Made by a program: the position numbers and the translations under genes. Shown one piece after another: positions 23,211 to 33,112 of a DNA stretch of 64,000 bases. The DNA is from Amycolatopsis camponoti. GTDB taxonomy: Bacteria; Actinomycetota; Actinomycetes; Mycobacteriales; Pseudonocardiaceae. Location: assembly GCF_902497555.1 (NCBI RefSeq), contig NZ_CABVGP010000002.1, positions 74,501 to 138,500 on the forward strand, read 5' to 3'. The first letter of the stretch is position 1. Each line of letters opens with the position of its first letter. The notes under the pieces are model-generated. The model was given only the letters and a program-made list of their open reading frames with translations. It had not been told where the DNA came from and did not search any database.

Positions 23211-25694
23211 TCAGTCTCGTTCGATGAGGTGACCCACCACGTCCGGGCCGGGGTGGGCGTGACCCGATCCGTCTCGGCGGACGTCGATCTCCGGCAACTC
23301 CACCGGATCCCCGTTCCGAGCCGCACCTGCCGGGCGTGGGCCGATCCACGCGACGCGCAGCGCCGTCTCGCCCTTCAGGAATCGCTGGGCTCGGACTCCG
23401 CCCGTCGCCCGGCCCTTGGCCGGGTACTCGCTGAACGGCGTTACCTTGACGCTTTGGCCGGACGACGTGATCACCAGGGGCTCACCGTGCTCGTCGTCGT
23501 CCGTGCGGATCGCTCCGAAGAACACCACCGTTCCCGCGCCCACGTTCATGCCCGCCATGCCGCCGCCCTTCAGGCCCTGGGGACGGACCAGCGAAGCCGC
23601 GTACTTCAGCAGGGACGCCTCCGACGACACGAACGCCAGCGTCTCCGAGCCGTCCGTCAGCCACGTCGCGCCGACCACCTCGTCGCCGTCCTTCAGCGAG
23701 ATCACTTCGAACTCGTCCGAACGGACCGGCCACTCCGGCGAGCAGATCTTCACCACGCCGGCCTTCGTGCCCAGTGCCAGGCCCGGCGAACCCGCCGCCT
23801 GCTCGCCCAGCGGGGCGATCCCGACGACCGTCTCGCCCTTGTCGAGCGGGACCAGTTCGCGAGCCGCCATGCCGCCGCGCAACGACACCGTGCCCGCCTG
23901 CTCCGGCAGGACCGGCAACGGCAGCACGTCCGTCTTGAACGCCCGCCCGCGGCTGGTCACCAGCAGGATCTGGCCGCGCGCCGTCGTGTGGACCACCGCC
24001 GCGACGGCGTCGTGCTTCACGCGGCCGTTGCGCCGGCGCGTCTCCGTCGACTCCTCGGACTCCGCCGCCGTGCGCGCGACCAGGCCGGTCGCCGAGAGGA
24101 TCACCTGGCACGGGTCGTCCGTGACCTCCAGCGGCCCGGACGGCTTCGACGCGGCCAGGACCTCCTTCAGGTCACCGTCGATCAGCGACGTGCGGCGCTC
24201 GGTCGGGAAGTCCTTCGCGATCTTCGCCAGCTCCGCCGAGACCAGCTTCTTCAGCACCGACTCGTCGTCGAGGATCTTGGACAGCTCGGCGATCTCTTCG
24301 CGCAGCCGATCCTGCTCCGACTCCAGCTCGAGCCGGTCGTACTTGGTCAGCCGGCGCAGCGGGGTGTCGAGGATGTATGTCGCCTGGATCTCCGAGAGCT
24401 TGAAGCGCGTCATCAAGCCGTCCTTGGCGGCCTGCGCGTTGTCGCTCTCGCGGATGAGCTTGATCACCTTGTCGATGTTCAGCAGGGCGATCAGCAGGCC
24501 GTCGACCAGGTGCAGGCGCTCTTCGCGCTTGCGGCGCCGGTACTTCGTGCGCCGCGTGACGACCTCGTAGCGGTGCCGGAGGAAGACCTCCAGCAGCTCC
24601 TTCAGCCCCAGCGTCTGCGGCTGGCCGTCGACGAGCACCAGGTTGTTGATGCCGAACGACTGCTCCAGCGGCGTGAGCCGGTACAGGTCGGCCAGCAGCG
24701 CCTGCGGGTTGACGCCGACCTTGCACTCGATGACCAGCCGCGTGCCGTTCTCGCGGTCGGTGAGGTCCTTGACGTCGGCGATGCCGGTGAGCCGCTTGGA
24801 CTTGTTGACCTCGTCGGTGATCTTCTCGATCACCTTCTCCGGGCCGACGCCGTAGGGCAGCTCGGTGACGGTGATCGCCTGCCGCCCGCGGCTGCCTTCG
24901 AGGGGCCCGGTTTCGCAGTTCGCGCGCATCCGGACCACGCCGCGGCCGGTCTCGTACGCACGGCGGACCTCGTCGAGGCCCAGCAGGCTGCCGCCGGTCG
25001 GGAGGTCGGGGCCGGGGACGAACTCCATCAGCTTGTCGAGCGTCGCGGAGGGGTGCGTGATCAGCCACCGCGCCGCCGCGACGACCTCGCCGAGGTTGTG
25101 CGGGATCATGTTGGTCGCCATCCCGACCGCGATCCCGGACGTGCCGTTGACCAGCAGGTTCGGGAACGCCGCGGGCAGCACGGACGGCTCTTCGAGCGAA
25201 CCGTCGTAGTTCGGCCGGAAGTCGACGGTGTCCTCGCCGAGCTCGCCGACCAGCTGCATCGCCTCGGGCGACATGCGGGCCTCGGTGTACCGCGAGGCGG
25301 CCGGGCCGTCGTCGGGCGAGCCGAAGTTGCCGTGGCCGTCGATCAGCGGGACGTTCAGCGAGAAGTCCTGGGCCAGCCGCACCATCGCGTCGTAGATCGC
25401 GACGTCACCGTGCGGGTGGTACTTGCCCATGACGTCGCCGACCACGCGCGACGACTTCACGTACGCGTGCGTCGGCCGGTAGCCGTTCTCGTTCATCGAG
25501 TACAGGATCCGCCGGTGCACCGGCTTCAGCCCGTCCCGCGCGTCCGGCAGGGCGCGCGAGTGGATGACCGAGTACGCGTACTCCAGGTAGCTGTCTTCGA
25601 TCTCGGTCTTCAGCGAGTTGTCGAAGACGTTCGCCCCGGCGGAGTCGAACGCGCTGGGATCGACCTTGGTGGTGGTGCCCTTGCGGCGTGCCAC
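23211..25694 (-). CDS. parC: Type IIA DNA topoisomerase A subunit (topo IV-like, ParC/GyrA paralogue)
   Basis: An 827-residue breakage-reunion subunit. The N-terminal domain has [17 protein letters not shown], the quinolone pocket [21 protein letters not shown] and the catalytic Tyr136 in [11 protein letters not shown]. The coiled-coil tower and a C-terminal beta-pinwheel follow. The pinwheel lacks a recognisable GyrA box (QRRGGKG). The GyrA Ser83-equivalent position is Val98. This fits the actinobacterial topo IV-like pair, as in Streptomyces ParC/ParE, which decatenates and relaxes DNA beside the housekeeping gyrase. The GTG at 25694 has AAGGAG eight bases upstream. It follows the B subunit by 27 bases. 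Confidence 0.9.
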   Translation of the reverse strand: MARRKGTTTKVDPSAFDSAGANVFDNSLKTEIEDSYLEYAYSVIHSRALPDARDGLKPVHRRILYSMNENGYRPTHAYVKSSRVVGDVMGKYHPHGDVAIYDAMVRLAQDFSLNVPLIDGHGNFGSPDDGPAASRYTEARMSPEAMQLVGELGEDTVDFRPNYDGSLEEPSVLPAAFPNLLVNGTSGIAVGMATNMIPHNLGEVVAAARWLITHPSATLDKLMEFVPGPDLPTGGSLLGLDEVRRAYETGRGVVRMRANCETGPLEGSRGRQAITVTELPYGVGPEKVIEKITDEVNKSKRLTGIADVKDLTDRENGTRLVIECKVGVNPQALLADLYRLTPLEQSFGINNLVLVDGQPQTLGLKELLEVFLRHRYEVVTRRTKYRRRKREERLHLVDGLLIALLNIDKVIKLIRESDNAQAAKDGLMTRFKLSEIQATYILDTPLRRLTKYDRLELESEQDRLREEIAELSKILDDESVLKKLVSAELAKIAKDFPTERRTSLIDGDLKEVLAASKPSGPLEVTDDPCQVILSATGLVARTAAESEESTETRRRNGRVKHDAVAAVVHTTARGQILLVTSRGRAFKTDVLPLPVLPEQAGTVSLRGGMAARELVPLDKGETVVGIAPLGEQAAGSPGLALGTKAGVVKICSPEWPVRSDEFEVISLKDGDEVVGATWLTDGSETLAFVSSEASLLKYAASLVRPQGLKGGGMAGMNVGAGTVVFFGAIRTDDDEHGEPLVITSSGQSVKVTPFSEYPAKGRATGGVRAQRFLKGETALRVAWIGPRPAGAARNGDPVELPEIDVRRDGSGHAHPGPDVVGHLIERD

Positions 25695-25721
25695 GGCAGA
25701 ACTCCTTGGTAGCTGCGAAAA

Positions 25722-27773
25722 TTAAGCGTCGATGGCGTCGCGGTCGATCCGGTCCGAAGAGGCGACCAGCCAGTTCCGCCGGGGCTCGACCTTCTCGCCC
25801 ATCAGCAGCTCCAGCGCGCCCTCGGCGGCTTCGGCGTCGTCCATGGTGATCCGGCGGACCGAGCGGCTGGCCGGGTTCATCGTGGTGTCCCACAGCTCGT
25901 CGGCGTCCATCTCGCCGAGGCCCTTGAACCGCGGCACCGGCGTGACGATGCTCTTGCCCGCCCGCTCCAGCTCCGCGTACTTGGACTCCATCTCCTGCTG
26001 CGTGTACGTGAAGTGCGTCTCCGGGTTGCGGCCCTTCGTGACGAGCTTGTGCAGCGGCGGCATCGCCGCGTACAGCCGGCCGTCCTCGATCACCGGCCGC
26101 ATGTACTTCGCGAACAGCGTGATCAGCAGGGTCCGGATGTGCGAGCCGTCGACGTCCGCGTCCGCCATCAGGATGACGCGGCCGTAGCGCATGGTCGTCA
26201 GGTCGAACGTGCGCCCGGTGCCCGCGCCGAGCACCTGCACGATCGACGCGATCTCGGCGTTCTTCAGCGTGTCGCCGAGCGACGCCTTCTGCACGTTCAG
26301 GATCTTGCCCCGCAGCGGCAGCAGCGCCTGGTACTCCGACACGCGCGCCATGCGGGCCGACCCCAGCGCGCTGTCACCCTCGACCAGGAACAGCTCACTG
26401 CGGGAGACGCCGGTGGTGCGGCAGTCGACCAGCTTCGGCGGCATCGCCGCGCCTTCCAGCGCGGTCTTGCGCCGGGCCGCGTCCTTCTGCTGCTTCTGGG
26501 TGAGCCGGACGCGGGAGGCGTCGACCACCTTCTGCAGCACGACCTTGGCCTCGGACTTCGTCTTGCGGTCTTCGGTCCAGGCCTTGACGTGCTTGTCGAC
26601 GATGGCCTGGATGACGCGGGTGATGCCGGCGGTGGACAGCTCGTCCTTCGTCTGCGACGTGAACTGCGGCTCCGGCAGCCGGACGTGCACCACGGCCGTC
26701 ATGCCCTCGAGGACGTCCTCGATCGTCGGCATGTCCTCCTTGGGCTTGAGCAGCCCGCGGGTCTTCGAGATCGCGTCCTGCAACGCCTTCGCCATCGCGC
26801 GGTCGAAGCCGCGGCGGTGGGTGCCGCCGTGGACGTTGCGGATCGTGTTGGTGAAGCACTCGACCGTGCGCTCGTAGCCGGTGCCCCAGCGCAGCGCCAC
26901 CTCGACCTCGGCGTGACGCTCCACATTGGACTGCATGACGCCCGCCGCGTCGGCCGCGTTCTCCTTGTACGTGCCCTCGCCGGTGATCAGCAGCGTGCCG
27001 CAGACCGGCTTCTCGCCCGACGGCGTCAGGAAGTCGACCATGTCGACCAGCCCGTGCGGGAAGTGGAAGGTCTCCTCGTTGATGGTGTCTTCCATCGCCG
27101 TGCGCAGCACGTAGGTGACGCCCGGGACGAGGAAGGCGGTGTTGCGCAGCTTGGCCCGCACGCCCTCGACGTCGAGGGCCGCGCCGGACTCGAAGTAGCG
27201 CGAGTCGTACCAGTAGCGGATCGACGTGCCGCCGCGCTCGCCGCGCTTCATCTTGCCGACGAGGTTCAGCCCGGACCGGCGGGTGAACTTCGCTTTCGGG
27301 CCGGGCGCGTCGAACGTGCCGGGAACGCCGTGCTTGAACGACATCTGGTGGACCTTGCCGTCCTGCTTCACCGTGACGTCGAAGCGGTGCGACAGCGCGT
27401 TGACCGCCGAAGCGCCGACGCCGTGCAGGCCGCCGGAGGTCTTGTAGCCGGAGCCGCCGAACTTGCCGCCGGCGTGCAGCCGCGTCAGCACCAGTTCGAC
27501 GCCGGACAAACCGGACTTCGCGTGGGTGCCGGTGGGGATGCCACGGCCGTCGTCGTCCACCTGGACGCTGCCGTCGGCGTGCAGCGTGACGACGATCTTC
27601 GTCGCGTGGCCGGCGACACCCTCGTCCGTCGAGTTGTCCACGACCTCGGAGAAGAGGTGGTTGATGCCCCGGCTGTCGGTGGAGCCGATGTACATCCCGG
27701 GGCGTTTGCGGACGGCCTCGAGACCCTCGAGATGGGTCAGGTCATCGGCCCCGTACAAGGTCTCGGCAGTCAC
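25722..27773 (-). CDS. parE: Type IIA DNA topoisomerase B subunit (topo IV-like, ParE/GyrB paralogue)
   Basis: A 683-residue ATPase subunit. The GHKL domain shows EAVRKRPGMYIGST, EVVDNSTDEG (ATP-binding N), DDGRGIPTG and GLHGVGASAVNALS. The transducer and TOPRIM domains follow, with LVEGDSALGSA and DADVDGSHIRTL, and the C-terminal RFKGLGEMDADELWDTTMNP. EGDSALGSA differs from the EGDSAGGSAK of housekeeping GyrB, supporting a topo IV-like paralogue. The GTG at 27773 has GGGAGA eight bases upstream; a longer ATG start at 27836 adds 21 residues without family support. It is first in the operon with the A subunit. Confidence 0.9.
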   Translation of the reverse strand: MTAETLYGADDLTHLEGLEAVRKRPGMYIGSTDSRGINHLFSEVVDNSTDEGVAGHATKIVVTLHADGSVQVDDDGRGIPTGTHAKSGLSGVELVLTRLHAGGKFGGSGYKTSGGLHGVGASAVNALSHRFDVTVKQDGKVHQMSFKHGVPGTFDAPGPKAKFTRRSGLNLVGKMKRGERGGTSIRYWYDSRYFESGAALDVEGVRAKLRNTAFLVPGVTYVLRTAMEDTINEETFHFPHGLVDMVDFLTPSGEKPVCGTLLITGEGTYKENAADAAGVMQSNVERHAEVEVALRWGTGYERTVECFTNTIRNVHGGTHRRGFDRAMAKALQDAISKTRGLLKPKEDMPTIEDVLEGMTAVVHVRLPEPQFTSQTKDELSTAGITRVIQAIVDKHVKAWTEDRKTKSEAKVVLQKVVDASRVRLTQKQQKDAARRKTALEGAAMPPKLVDCRTTGVSRSELFLVEGDSALGSARMARVSEYQALLPLRGKILNVQKASLGDTLKNAEIASIVQVLGAGTGRTFDLTTMRYGRVILMADADVDGSHIRTLLITLFAKYMRPVIEDGRLYAAMPPLHKLVTKGRNPETHFTYTQQEMESKYAELERAGKSIVTPVPRFKGLGEMDADELWDTTMNPASRSVRRITMDDAEAAEGALELLMGEKVEPRRNWLVASSDRIDRDAIDA

Positions 27774-27908
27774 AGGGTCGTTCTCCCGGATCGTGGCTCG
27801 CGAAAGTGCTGGTGGTGGTGCGGACTTGGCCTGCACCGTACTGCAGGATATCCGCCACCCCCGACAACTTCCGCGCGCTCCCTGCTCCGGAGTGGCGCGC
27901 GCCGTCCG

Positions 27909-29288
27909 CTACTTGGGGTCGTAGCCCAGGTCCGGCCACAGGCCGAGCAGGGCTTCGATCTTCCGCGGGACCTGGAAGCTGTTCCGGAAGTTCGGCTTCT
28001 CGCCGATCGTCGCGAGGCCCTTGCGGAGCTCGCCGAACGCCGGCCGCGCGGCCGACTCCCGGGTCAGGATGTAGCAGTAGGTGCGGCGCGGGTACGCGAA
28101 CTCGTCGGTGTAGGCCTGCAGCACGAGACCGGGGGCCTCGATCCGCGACCCGACCAGGGCACGGCCCTGCTTCTGGCTGTAGACGCGGATCACGTGCACG
28201 CCCGCGCGCAGCGTGCGCGGCGGGTCCTGGCCCTGGCCGTCGTCGGCCCAGAACAGCTCGACGCGGAACGGCTGTTCGCCGTTTTCGCCGGGGTGGGTGT
28301 ACTCGCGCGCCAGCTCTTCGAGCCGGTACTCGGCCTCCGCCGACGGCTCGCCGCCCTCGACGAGGCTGACGAGGTACAGCTCCGCCGGACGCGGCCAGTT
28401 CGGCCGGGGCACGTCGGTGGCTTCGGTGTCTTCGCCGGTGTCCGGCTCGGCCTCGGCCGCAACCGGTTCCGGGGTTCCGGTGGTGGCGGCCGGGGCTTCC
28501 TCGGGGCTCGGGGTGGCGCCGGGCGCGTCCTGGACCGCGGGTGCGGAGCCGGTTTCCGGCGTGTCGGTCGTGCCGGTCTCGGCCGGACGGACGGGCGACG
28601 CGGCCGGGCGAGCGGCGGGCCGGACCGGGGACGGCGCGGGCGGGGCCGGGCGCACCGGTGACGGCGGCGGGGCCGGCGCCGCGGGGCGGACGGGCGTCGC
28701 CGGGCGGCTCGTCACCACCGGCCGGGCCGGTGCCGCCGGGCGCGAGGGGGTGGTGGTGCGCGGCGCGGTGACCAGCTTGCCGGCGCCGTACTGCTCCAGG
28801 AGCGGCTCCAGGTCACCCGCCGTCAGCGCGGGTCCCGCCAGGTCGCACCACTCGAGCCAGGCCTCCTGGGCCTCCTCGACGGTGTGCTTCTCGTGGGAGA
28901 CCGTCACCGCCTCGAACAGCTGCCGCGGGCCGGCGGCGGTGACGTCGGCGGAGCCGACGACCACGAACGACGGGTCGTCCTCGGCGATCACCAGCTTCGC
29001 GTTCAGCCCTCGCAACGAGTGCACGATCACGCCCGCCTTCACCCAGTGCAACAGGGCGTGCGGACTCGTCGCGCCGGACAGCACGGTGTCCAGGCTCGCG
29101 TCCGTGATCACCGTGTCGCCGGGTTCCAGCGGCAACAGCGCGGCCGCGCCGGGACCGACGTGGCCGAAGGCGGCCACCAGGTTCCGGCGAGGCGCGAGCA
29201 GCGGGGTGATCGAACCCCAGATGTCGCGGCCCGTGAGAAGTCGTACCGAACGTTCTGCCAGACCCAGCCGACCGAGCTCCGCGTCCAT
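27909..29288 (-). CDS. Hypothetical protein with degenerate PLD-like domain and Pro-rich linker
   Basis: A 459-residue protein in three parts. Residues 1-150 resemble a phospholipase D-like nuclease/ligand domain. The segment GLNAKLVIAEDDPSFVVVGSADVT aligns with the HxKxxxxD...GSxN motif, but the histidine is replaced by asparagine (N-A-K). A linker of about 130 residues is rich in P, A, R and T, with repeats of the form SPVRPAP. The C-terminal 150 residues (from AELYLVSLVEGGEP) are a domain I do not know; it contains ADDGQGQDPPRTLRAGVHVIRVY. With the H replaced, catalysis is doubtful. There is no signal peptide. It stands alone between the topoisomerase operon and a divergent LLM monooxygenase. 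Confidence 0.65.
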   Translation of the reverse strand: MDAELGRLGLAERSVRLLTGRDIWGSITPLLAPRRNLVAAFGHVGPGAAALLPLEPGDTVITDASLDTVLSGATSPHALLHWVKAGVIVHSLRGLNAKLVIAEDDPSFVVVGSADVTAAGPRQLFEAVTVSHEKHTVEEAQEAWLEWCDLAGPALTAGDLEPLLEQYGAGKLVTAPRTTTPSRPAAPARPVVTSRPATPVRPAAPAPPPSPVRPAPPAPSPVRPAARPAASPVRPAETGTTDTPETGSAPAVQDAPGATPSPEEAPAATTGTPEPVAAEAEPDTGEDTEATDVPRPNWPRPAELYLVSLVEGGEPSAEAEYRLEELAREYTHPGENGEQPFRVELFWADDGQGQDPPRTLRAGVHVIRVYSQKQGRALVGSRIEAPGLVLQAYTDEFAYPRRTYCYILTRESAARPAFGELRKGLATIGEKPNFRNSFQVPRKIEALLGLWPDLGYDPK

Positions 29289-29395
29289 GTCCCAGACCTT
29301 ACTTGGTGCCCCCTACGGCTTTGACGGCCGGAATATCTCTTGCTTGGAAGTAGTTGAACGCGCATGTAAGATGGTGCTCGCGAAGGGAGCAGGTC

Positions 29396-30508
29396 ATGCA
29401 GTTCGGAATCTTCTCGGTGGGCGACGTCACGACCGATCCCACGAACGGAACCACCCCGACGGAGCACGAGCGGATCAAGGCGATGGTCCGGATCGCGCTC
29501 AAGGCGGAGGAGGTCGGGCTCGACGTCTTCGCGACGGGCGAGCACCACAACCCGCCGTTCGTGCCGTCGTCGCCCACGACGATGCTCGGCCACATCGCCG
29601 CGCAGACGTCCAAGATCATCCTGTCGACGTCGACGACGCTGATCACCACGAACGACCCGGTGAAGATCGCCGAGGACTTCGCGATGCTCCAGCACCTGGC
29701 CGACGGCCGTGTCGACCTCATGATGGGTCGCGGCAACACCGGCCCGGTGTACCCGTGGTTCGGGGAGGACATCCGCCAGGGCATCCCGCTGGCGATCGAG
29801 AAGTACGCGCTGCTGCGCCGGCTGTGGCGCGAGGACGTCGTGGACTGGTCCGGCAAGTTCCGCACGCCGCTGCAGGGCTTCACGTCCACGCCCCGCCCGC
29901 TGGACGACGTGCCGCCGTTCGTGTGGCACGGGTCGATCCGCAGCCCGGAGATCGCCGAGCAGGCCGCGTTCTACGGCGACGGCTTCTTCGCCAACCACAT
30001 CTTCTGGCCGACGTCGCACTTCCAGCAGCTGATCGCGTTCTACCGCCAGCGCTTCGAGCACTACGGCCACGGGACGGCGGACCAGGCGATCGTCGGGCTG
30101 GGCGGCCAGGCGTTCATCCGGCCCAAGTCCCAGGACGCGTGGAACGAGTTCCGCCCGTACTTCGACAACGCGCCGGTGTACGGCCACGGCCCGACGCTGG
30201 AGGAGTTCACCGACCAGACGCCGCTGACCGTGGGGAGCCCGCAGGAGGTCATCGACAAGACGCTGACGTTCCGGGAGCACTTCGGTGACTACCAGCGTCA
30301 GCTGTTCCTGATGGACCACGCGGGCCTGCCGCTGAAGACGGTGCTGGAGCAGCTCGACCTGCTGGGTTCGGAGGTCGTGCCGGTGCTGCGCAAGGAGCTG
30401 GACTCGCTGCGTCCCGCCCACGTGCCGGACGCTCCGACGCACGCTTCGCTGGTTTCGGCGGCCGCGGCTTCGGCTTCCGAGTCTGTTTCGACGGGGGTGT
30501 CGGCATGA
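29396..30508 (+). CDS. LLM-class flavin-dependent oxidoreductase (CE1758 family)
   Basis: A 370-residue luciferase-like monooxygenase. Features are MQFGIFSVGDVT, the EHHNPPF active-site histidines near residue 50, SPTTMLGHIAAQTSKIILSTST and the RVDLMMGRGNTGPVYPW phosphate-binding region. The family uses reduced FMN and oxygen; the substrate here is unknown. The next gene, overlapping by ATGA, is its FMN reductase, the constant partner in the CE1758/CE1759 arrangement. The ATG at 29396 has AAGGGAGCAGG upstream. The C-terminus is a low-complexity S/A tail (about 340-370). Confidence 0.92.
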   Translation: MQFGIFSVGDVTTDPTNGTTPTEHERIKAMVRIALKAEEVGLDVFATGEHHNPPFVPSSPTTMLGHIAAQTSKIILSTSTTLITTNDPVKIAEDFAMLQHLADGRVDLMMGRGNTGPVYPWFGEDIRQGIPLAIEKYALLRRLWREDVVDWSGKFRTPLQGFTSTPRPLDDVPPFVWHGSIRSPEIAEQAAFYGDGFFANHIFWPTSHFQQLIAFYRQRFEHYGHGTADQAIVGLGGQAFIRPKSQDAWNEFRPYFDNAPVYGHGPTLEEFTDQTPLTVGSPQEVIDKTLTFREHFGDYQRQLFLMDHAGLPLKTVLEQLDLLGSEVVPVLRKELDSLRPAHVPDAPTHASLVSAAAASASESVSTGVSA

Positions 30509-31092
30509 AGCTCGCGGTGGTGACGGCGGGGCTGTCGGTCCCGTCGTCGACCCGGCTGCTGGCCGACCGCCTGGCGGCGGCCACGGTCGCCGCGTCGACG
30601 TCGCCGGTGTCGGTTTCGGTGGTGGAGCTGCGGGACATCGCGGTGGACGTCACGAAGAACATGCTGACCGGGTTTCCGAGCCCGGAGCTGCGCGCGGCGA
30701 TCTCGACGGTGGTCGACGCGGACGCGCTGATCGTGGTGACGCCGGTGTTCACGGCCGGGTACAGCGGGCTGTTCAAGTCGTTCTTCGACGTGCTGGACGC
30801 GGACTCGCTGGTGGGCAAGCCGGTCCTGCTGGGAGCGACGGGCGGGACCGAACGGCATTCCCTGGTCCTGGACTACCAGCTGCGGCCGTTGTTCGGGTAC
30901 TTGAAGGCGGACCCGGTCGCGACCGGGGTGTACGCGGCTTCGTCGGACTGGGGCAGCGGAGAGGGCGCGCTGCAGCGCCGGATCGAGAAGGCGGGGGCGG
31001 AGTTGGCTTCGCTCGCCGCCGGCCGCCCCGCGGTGGCCGAGGAGCCGGCGTTCGTGCCGTTCGACCAGCTGCTGGCGGGCATCGGCGAGTGA
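30505..31092 (+). CDS. NAD(P)H-dependent FMN reductase (CE1759 family)
   Basis: A 195-residue flavodoxin-fold reductase. It begins MKLAVVTAGLSVPSSTRLLADRL (the phosphate-binding loop is GLSVPSSTR), followed by TPVFTAGYSGLFKSFFDVLD and LLGATGGTERHSL. It supplies reduced FMN to the upstream monooxygenase, with which it overlaps by ATGA. The pair probably desulfurises or oxidises a small molecule, but nothing in the context fixes which. Confidence 0.9.
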   Translation: MKLAVVTAGLSVPSSTRLLADRLAAATVAASTSPVSVSVVELRDIAVDVTKNMLTGFPSPELRAAISTVVDADALIVVTPVFTAGYSGLFKSFFDVLDADSLVGKPVLLGATGGTERHSLVLDYQLRPLFGYLKADPVATGVYAASSDWGSGEGALQRRIEKAGAELASLAAGRPAVAEEPAFVPFDQLLAGIGE

Positions 31093-31130
31093 GGGGCCGC
31101 CGCTCTGCCGGGGCGCGTTAGGGTGGGGCG

Positions 31131-31565
31131 ATGGGGTCGATCAGGCAGGTTCAGATCACGTTCGACTGCGCGGAACCCGAGCGCGTGGCCCGGTTCTGGT
31201 GCGAGGTGCTGGGGTACGAGGTCCCACCGCCGCCGGAGGGGTTCGCGACGTGGGCCGATTTCGACCGGTCGCTGCCTCCGGAGCGCCAGGGAGCGGCGTT
31301 CGCTTGCGCCGACCCGTCGGGCGTGGGGCCGCGGCTGTTCTTCCAGCGCGTGCCGGAGGGCAAGGTCGTGAAGAACCGGGTGCACTTGGACGTGCGGGTG
31401 GGGACCGGGCTGGTGGGGGAGGAGCGTCTGGCCGCGCTCGAGGCCGAGTGTGCGCGGTTGGTCGAGCTGGGCGCCGTGGTCGTGGAGGTGCTGCGGGCTG
31501 ATGGGTTCAACGAGTCTTGCATCGTGATGCAGGACGTGGAGGGCAACGAGTTCTGCCTCGACTGA
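31131..31565 (+). CDS. VOC/glyoxalase-like domain protein
   Basis: A 144-residue VOC-fold protein (glyoxalase_6 type). It opens IRQVQITFDCAEPERVARFWCEVLGYEV and ends VMQDVEGNEFCLD. The first half ends with the PRLFFQRVPEGKVVKNRVHLDV strand-turn-strand usual in this subfamily. The metal ligands may be H (RVHLDV) and E (GNEFC), but the function is unassigned. It has a short gap (38 bases) from the FMN reductase and may share its transcript. Confidence 0.85.
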   Translation: MGSIRQVQITFDCAEPERVARFWCEVLGYEVPPPPEGFATWADFDRSLPPERQGAAFACADPSGVGPRLFFQRVPEGKVVKNRVHLDVRVGTGLVGEERLAALEAECARLVELGAVVVEVLRADGFNESCIVMQDVEGNEFCLD

Positions 31566-31790
31566 CAGCGAGCTGGGCGGGGGCTTGGAGTCGCTTGTCA
31601 GTACGAATTCGGGATGGCCGCTGATCGTCCGGGCCGTCGATGACCGGCGGGTCGCTGCCGCTCGTGGGTTGTGAATGACCTGGGGTGCAGCATGCCGGAG
31701 TCACAGAGCTGTCGGTGTCGGCGCGGCTGAGCTGGGGGCCCAGGCTGTGATCTCGCCGAGCGGCTTGTGGATTGCTCGGGGCGTGGGTGT

Positions 31791-31817
31791 AGGCCCGCAG
31801 CCGGTGGCTGCGGGCCT
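31791..31817 (-). terminator. Intrinsic-type terminator of the DUF222/HNH gene
   Basis: AGGCCCGCAGCC (31791-31802) and GGCTGCGGGCCT (31806-31817) form a perfect 12-bp stem with a GGT loop, starting 14 bases beyond the HNH stop on the minus strand. TTT follows on the + strand side, so it may also stop + strand transcripts from the VOC gene. The rest of the gap from 31566 holds nothing else that I recognise. Confidence 0.8.
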
Positions 31818-31831
31818 TTCCCATGTCCTGT

Positions 31832-33106
31832 TCAGGCCGCGAACGGCAACGGTTGATGAAGGTTGTTGCGCCTGGGTTTTCGGCGTTTGTCCAGGAACAC
31901 CGGTGGCAAGAACTCAGGCAACCCGTCGGCGGCGATGCGGACCTGCCAACCGGAACGGTGCAGGAGCCGGTGATGGTGGGCGCACATCAGGACCAGGTTG
32001 CCCAGCTCGGTCGGGCCGCCATCAGCCCAGTGGCGGATGTGGTGACCTTGGCAGTGGCGGGGTGGGCGGTGGCAGCCGGGGAAGGCGCAGCCGCGGTCGC
32101 GCAGGTAGAGGGCACGGCGGATTCCCGGCGGGACCAGGCGGCGCTGGCGGCCGAGGTCGAGAGGTTCGCTCTTCGCTCCCAGGACGGCGGGGATGAGCAT
32201 GCAGTCACAGGCGTGGATCCGGGCCTCGGCCGCGGAGATCGTGCCAAGATCGCCGAGGGTGGCTCGACCGGTGCGCGCCTGGGGTCGGCTTCCGTCGCCG
32301 AGGATCCCTTGGCCAAGGCCCGTCTTCAGGTCCTCCAGCGACACCGCGACCATCACGTGGGCTCGCTCGCCGGCCTGCATCGGCAACTCCGGGGAGTTCA
32401 ACGCCAGGTCGATCGCGTCGGAGAACGCGTCGCCGTAACGTTCCTGCGGCGAGCGCAAGTCCGCGCCTTCCTCGCCGCTCTGGCGTTGCGCAAGAGAATC
32501 CAGCAAGGCGCTGGCCCGGGTGCCGGTCTCGTCGTCGAAACGGCCGTTCAGCTCCCACGTCCCGGTTCTTTTGCGGCGCAACGAAAGTTCGCGGCGAGGG
32601 ACGGCCGGTTCGGTGGTGTCGGGTTCGGCGCCGTCAGGGTCGAGGTGGGCCAGAATCCGCGCACCCAACGCGGCGACCTGCTTGTGCCCGGCATCGGAGG
32701 CGAAGGACAGCAGATGCTGCTCAGCGTCGGCGCGGTGTTCGAGTGGGACTTGCGTCATCACCCCGACGATCGTGTCGATCATCGGGGTGCTCAACCGGCC
32801 AGCCGAGGCAGCAACCCCAGTGGCAGGAGCGACAGCAGCCACCGGAGTGCCGTCAAGCGCGCAGCCCGGTGTGAGAGCCCGGGCACGCTTCACCACGGCT
32901 TCAGCGGCAGCCTTGGGCACATCGGCCAGATGCTCGAAAAGCCGCGCCACAGAACGATATCCGAACAGCTCCATAACTCCGCGCGACTCGATTTCCGCGA
33001 GCAGCGAACCGATCTCCGCCTCCGCAGACCGCACAACGGTGAGCAGAGCGGAGATGCGGTCGGCCAAAGCCACCGCATCCGCTTTCCACACCGCTTCGCT
33101 GTCCAC
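31832..33106 (-). CDS. DUF222 + HNH endonuclease (13E12 repeat family type)
   Basis: A 424-residue protein. Residues 1-290 are the DUF222 helical domain (MELFGYRSVARLFEHLADVPKAAAEAVVKRA early on). The C-terminal HNH nuclease has RDRGCAFPGCHRPPRHCQGHHIRHWADGG and NLVLMCAHHHRLLHRSGW, with zinc-binding Cys/His and the catalytic HH. Such proteins are multicopy in actinobacteria; in Mycobacterium several 13E12 members belong to the LexA (SOS) regulon. Here a near-consensus SOS box overlaps the -35 region and a -10 TAATCT sits six bases before the GTG start, suggesting a leaderless, damage-inducible transcript. The biological role of the family is unsettled. Confidence 0.9.
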   Translation of the reverse strand: MDSEAVWKADAVALADRISALLTVVRSAEAEIGSLLAEIESRGVMELFGYRSVARLFEHLADVPKAAAEAVVKRARALTPGCALDGTPVAAVAPATGVAASAGRLSTPMIDTIVGVMTQVPLEHRADAEQHLLSFASDAGHKQVAALGARILAHLDPDGAEPDTTEPAVPRRELSLRRKRTGTWELNGRFDDETGTRASALLDSLAQRQSGEEGADLRSPQERYGDAFSDAIDLALNSPELPMQAGERAHVMVAVSLEDLKTGLGQGILGDGSRPQARTGRATLGDLGTISAAEARIHACDCMLIPAVLGAKSEPLDLGRQRRLVPPGIRRALYLRDRGCAFPGCHRPPRHCQGHHIRHWADGGPTELGNLVLMCAHHHRLLHRSGWQVRIAADGLPEFLPPVFLDKRRKPRRNNLHQPLPFAA

Positions 33107-33112
33107 AAACCA

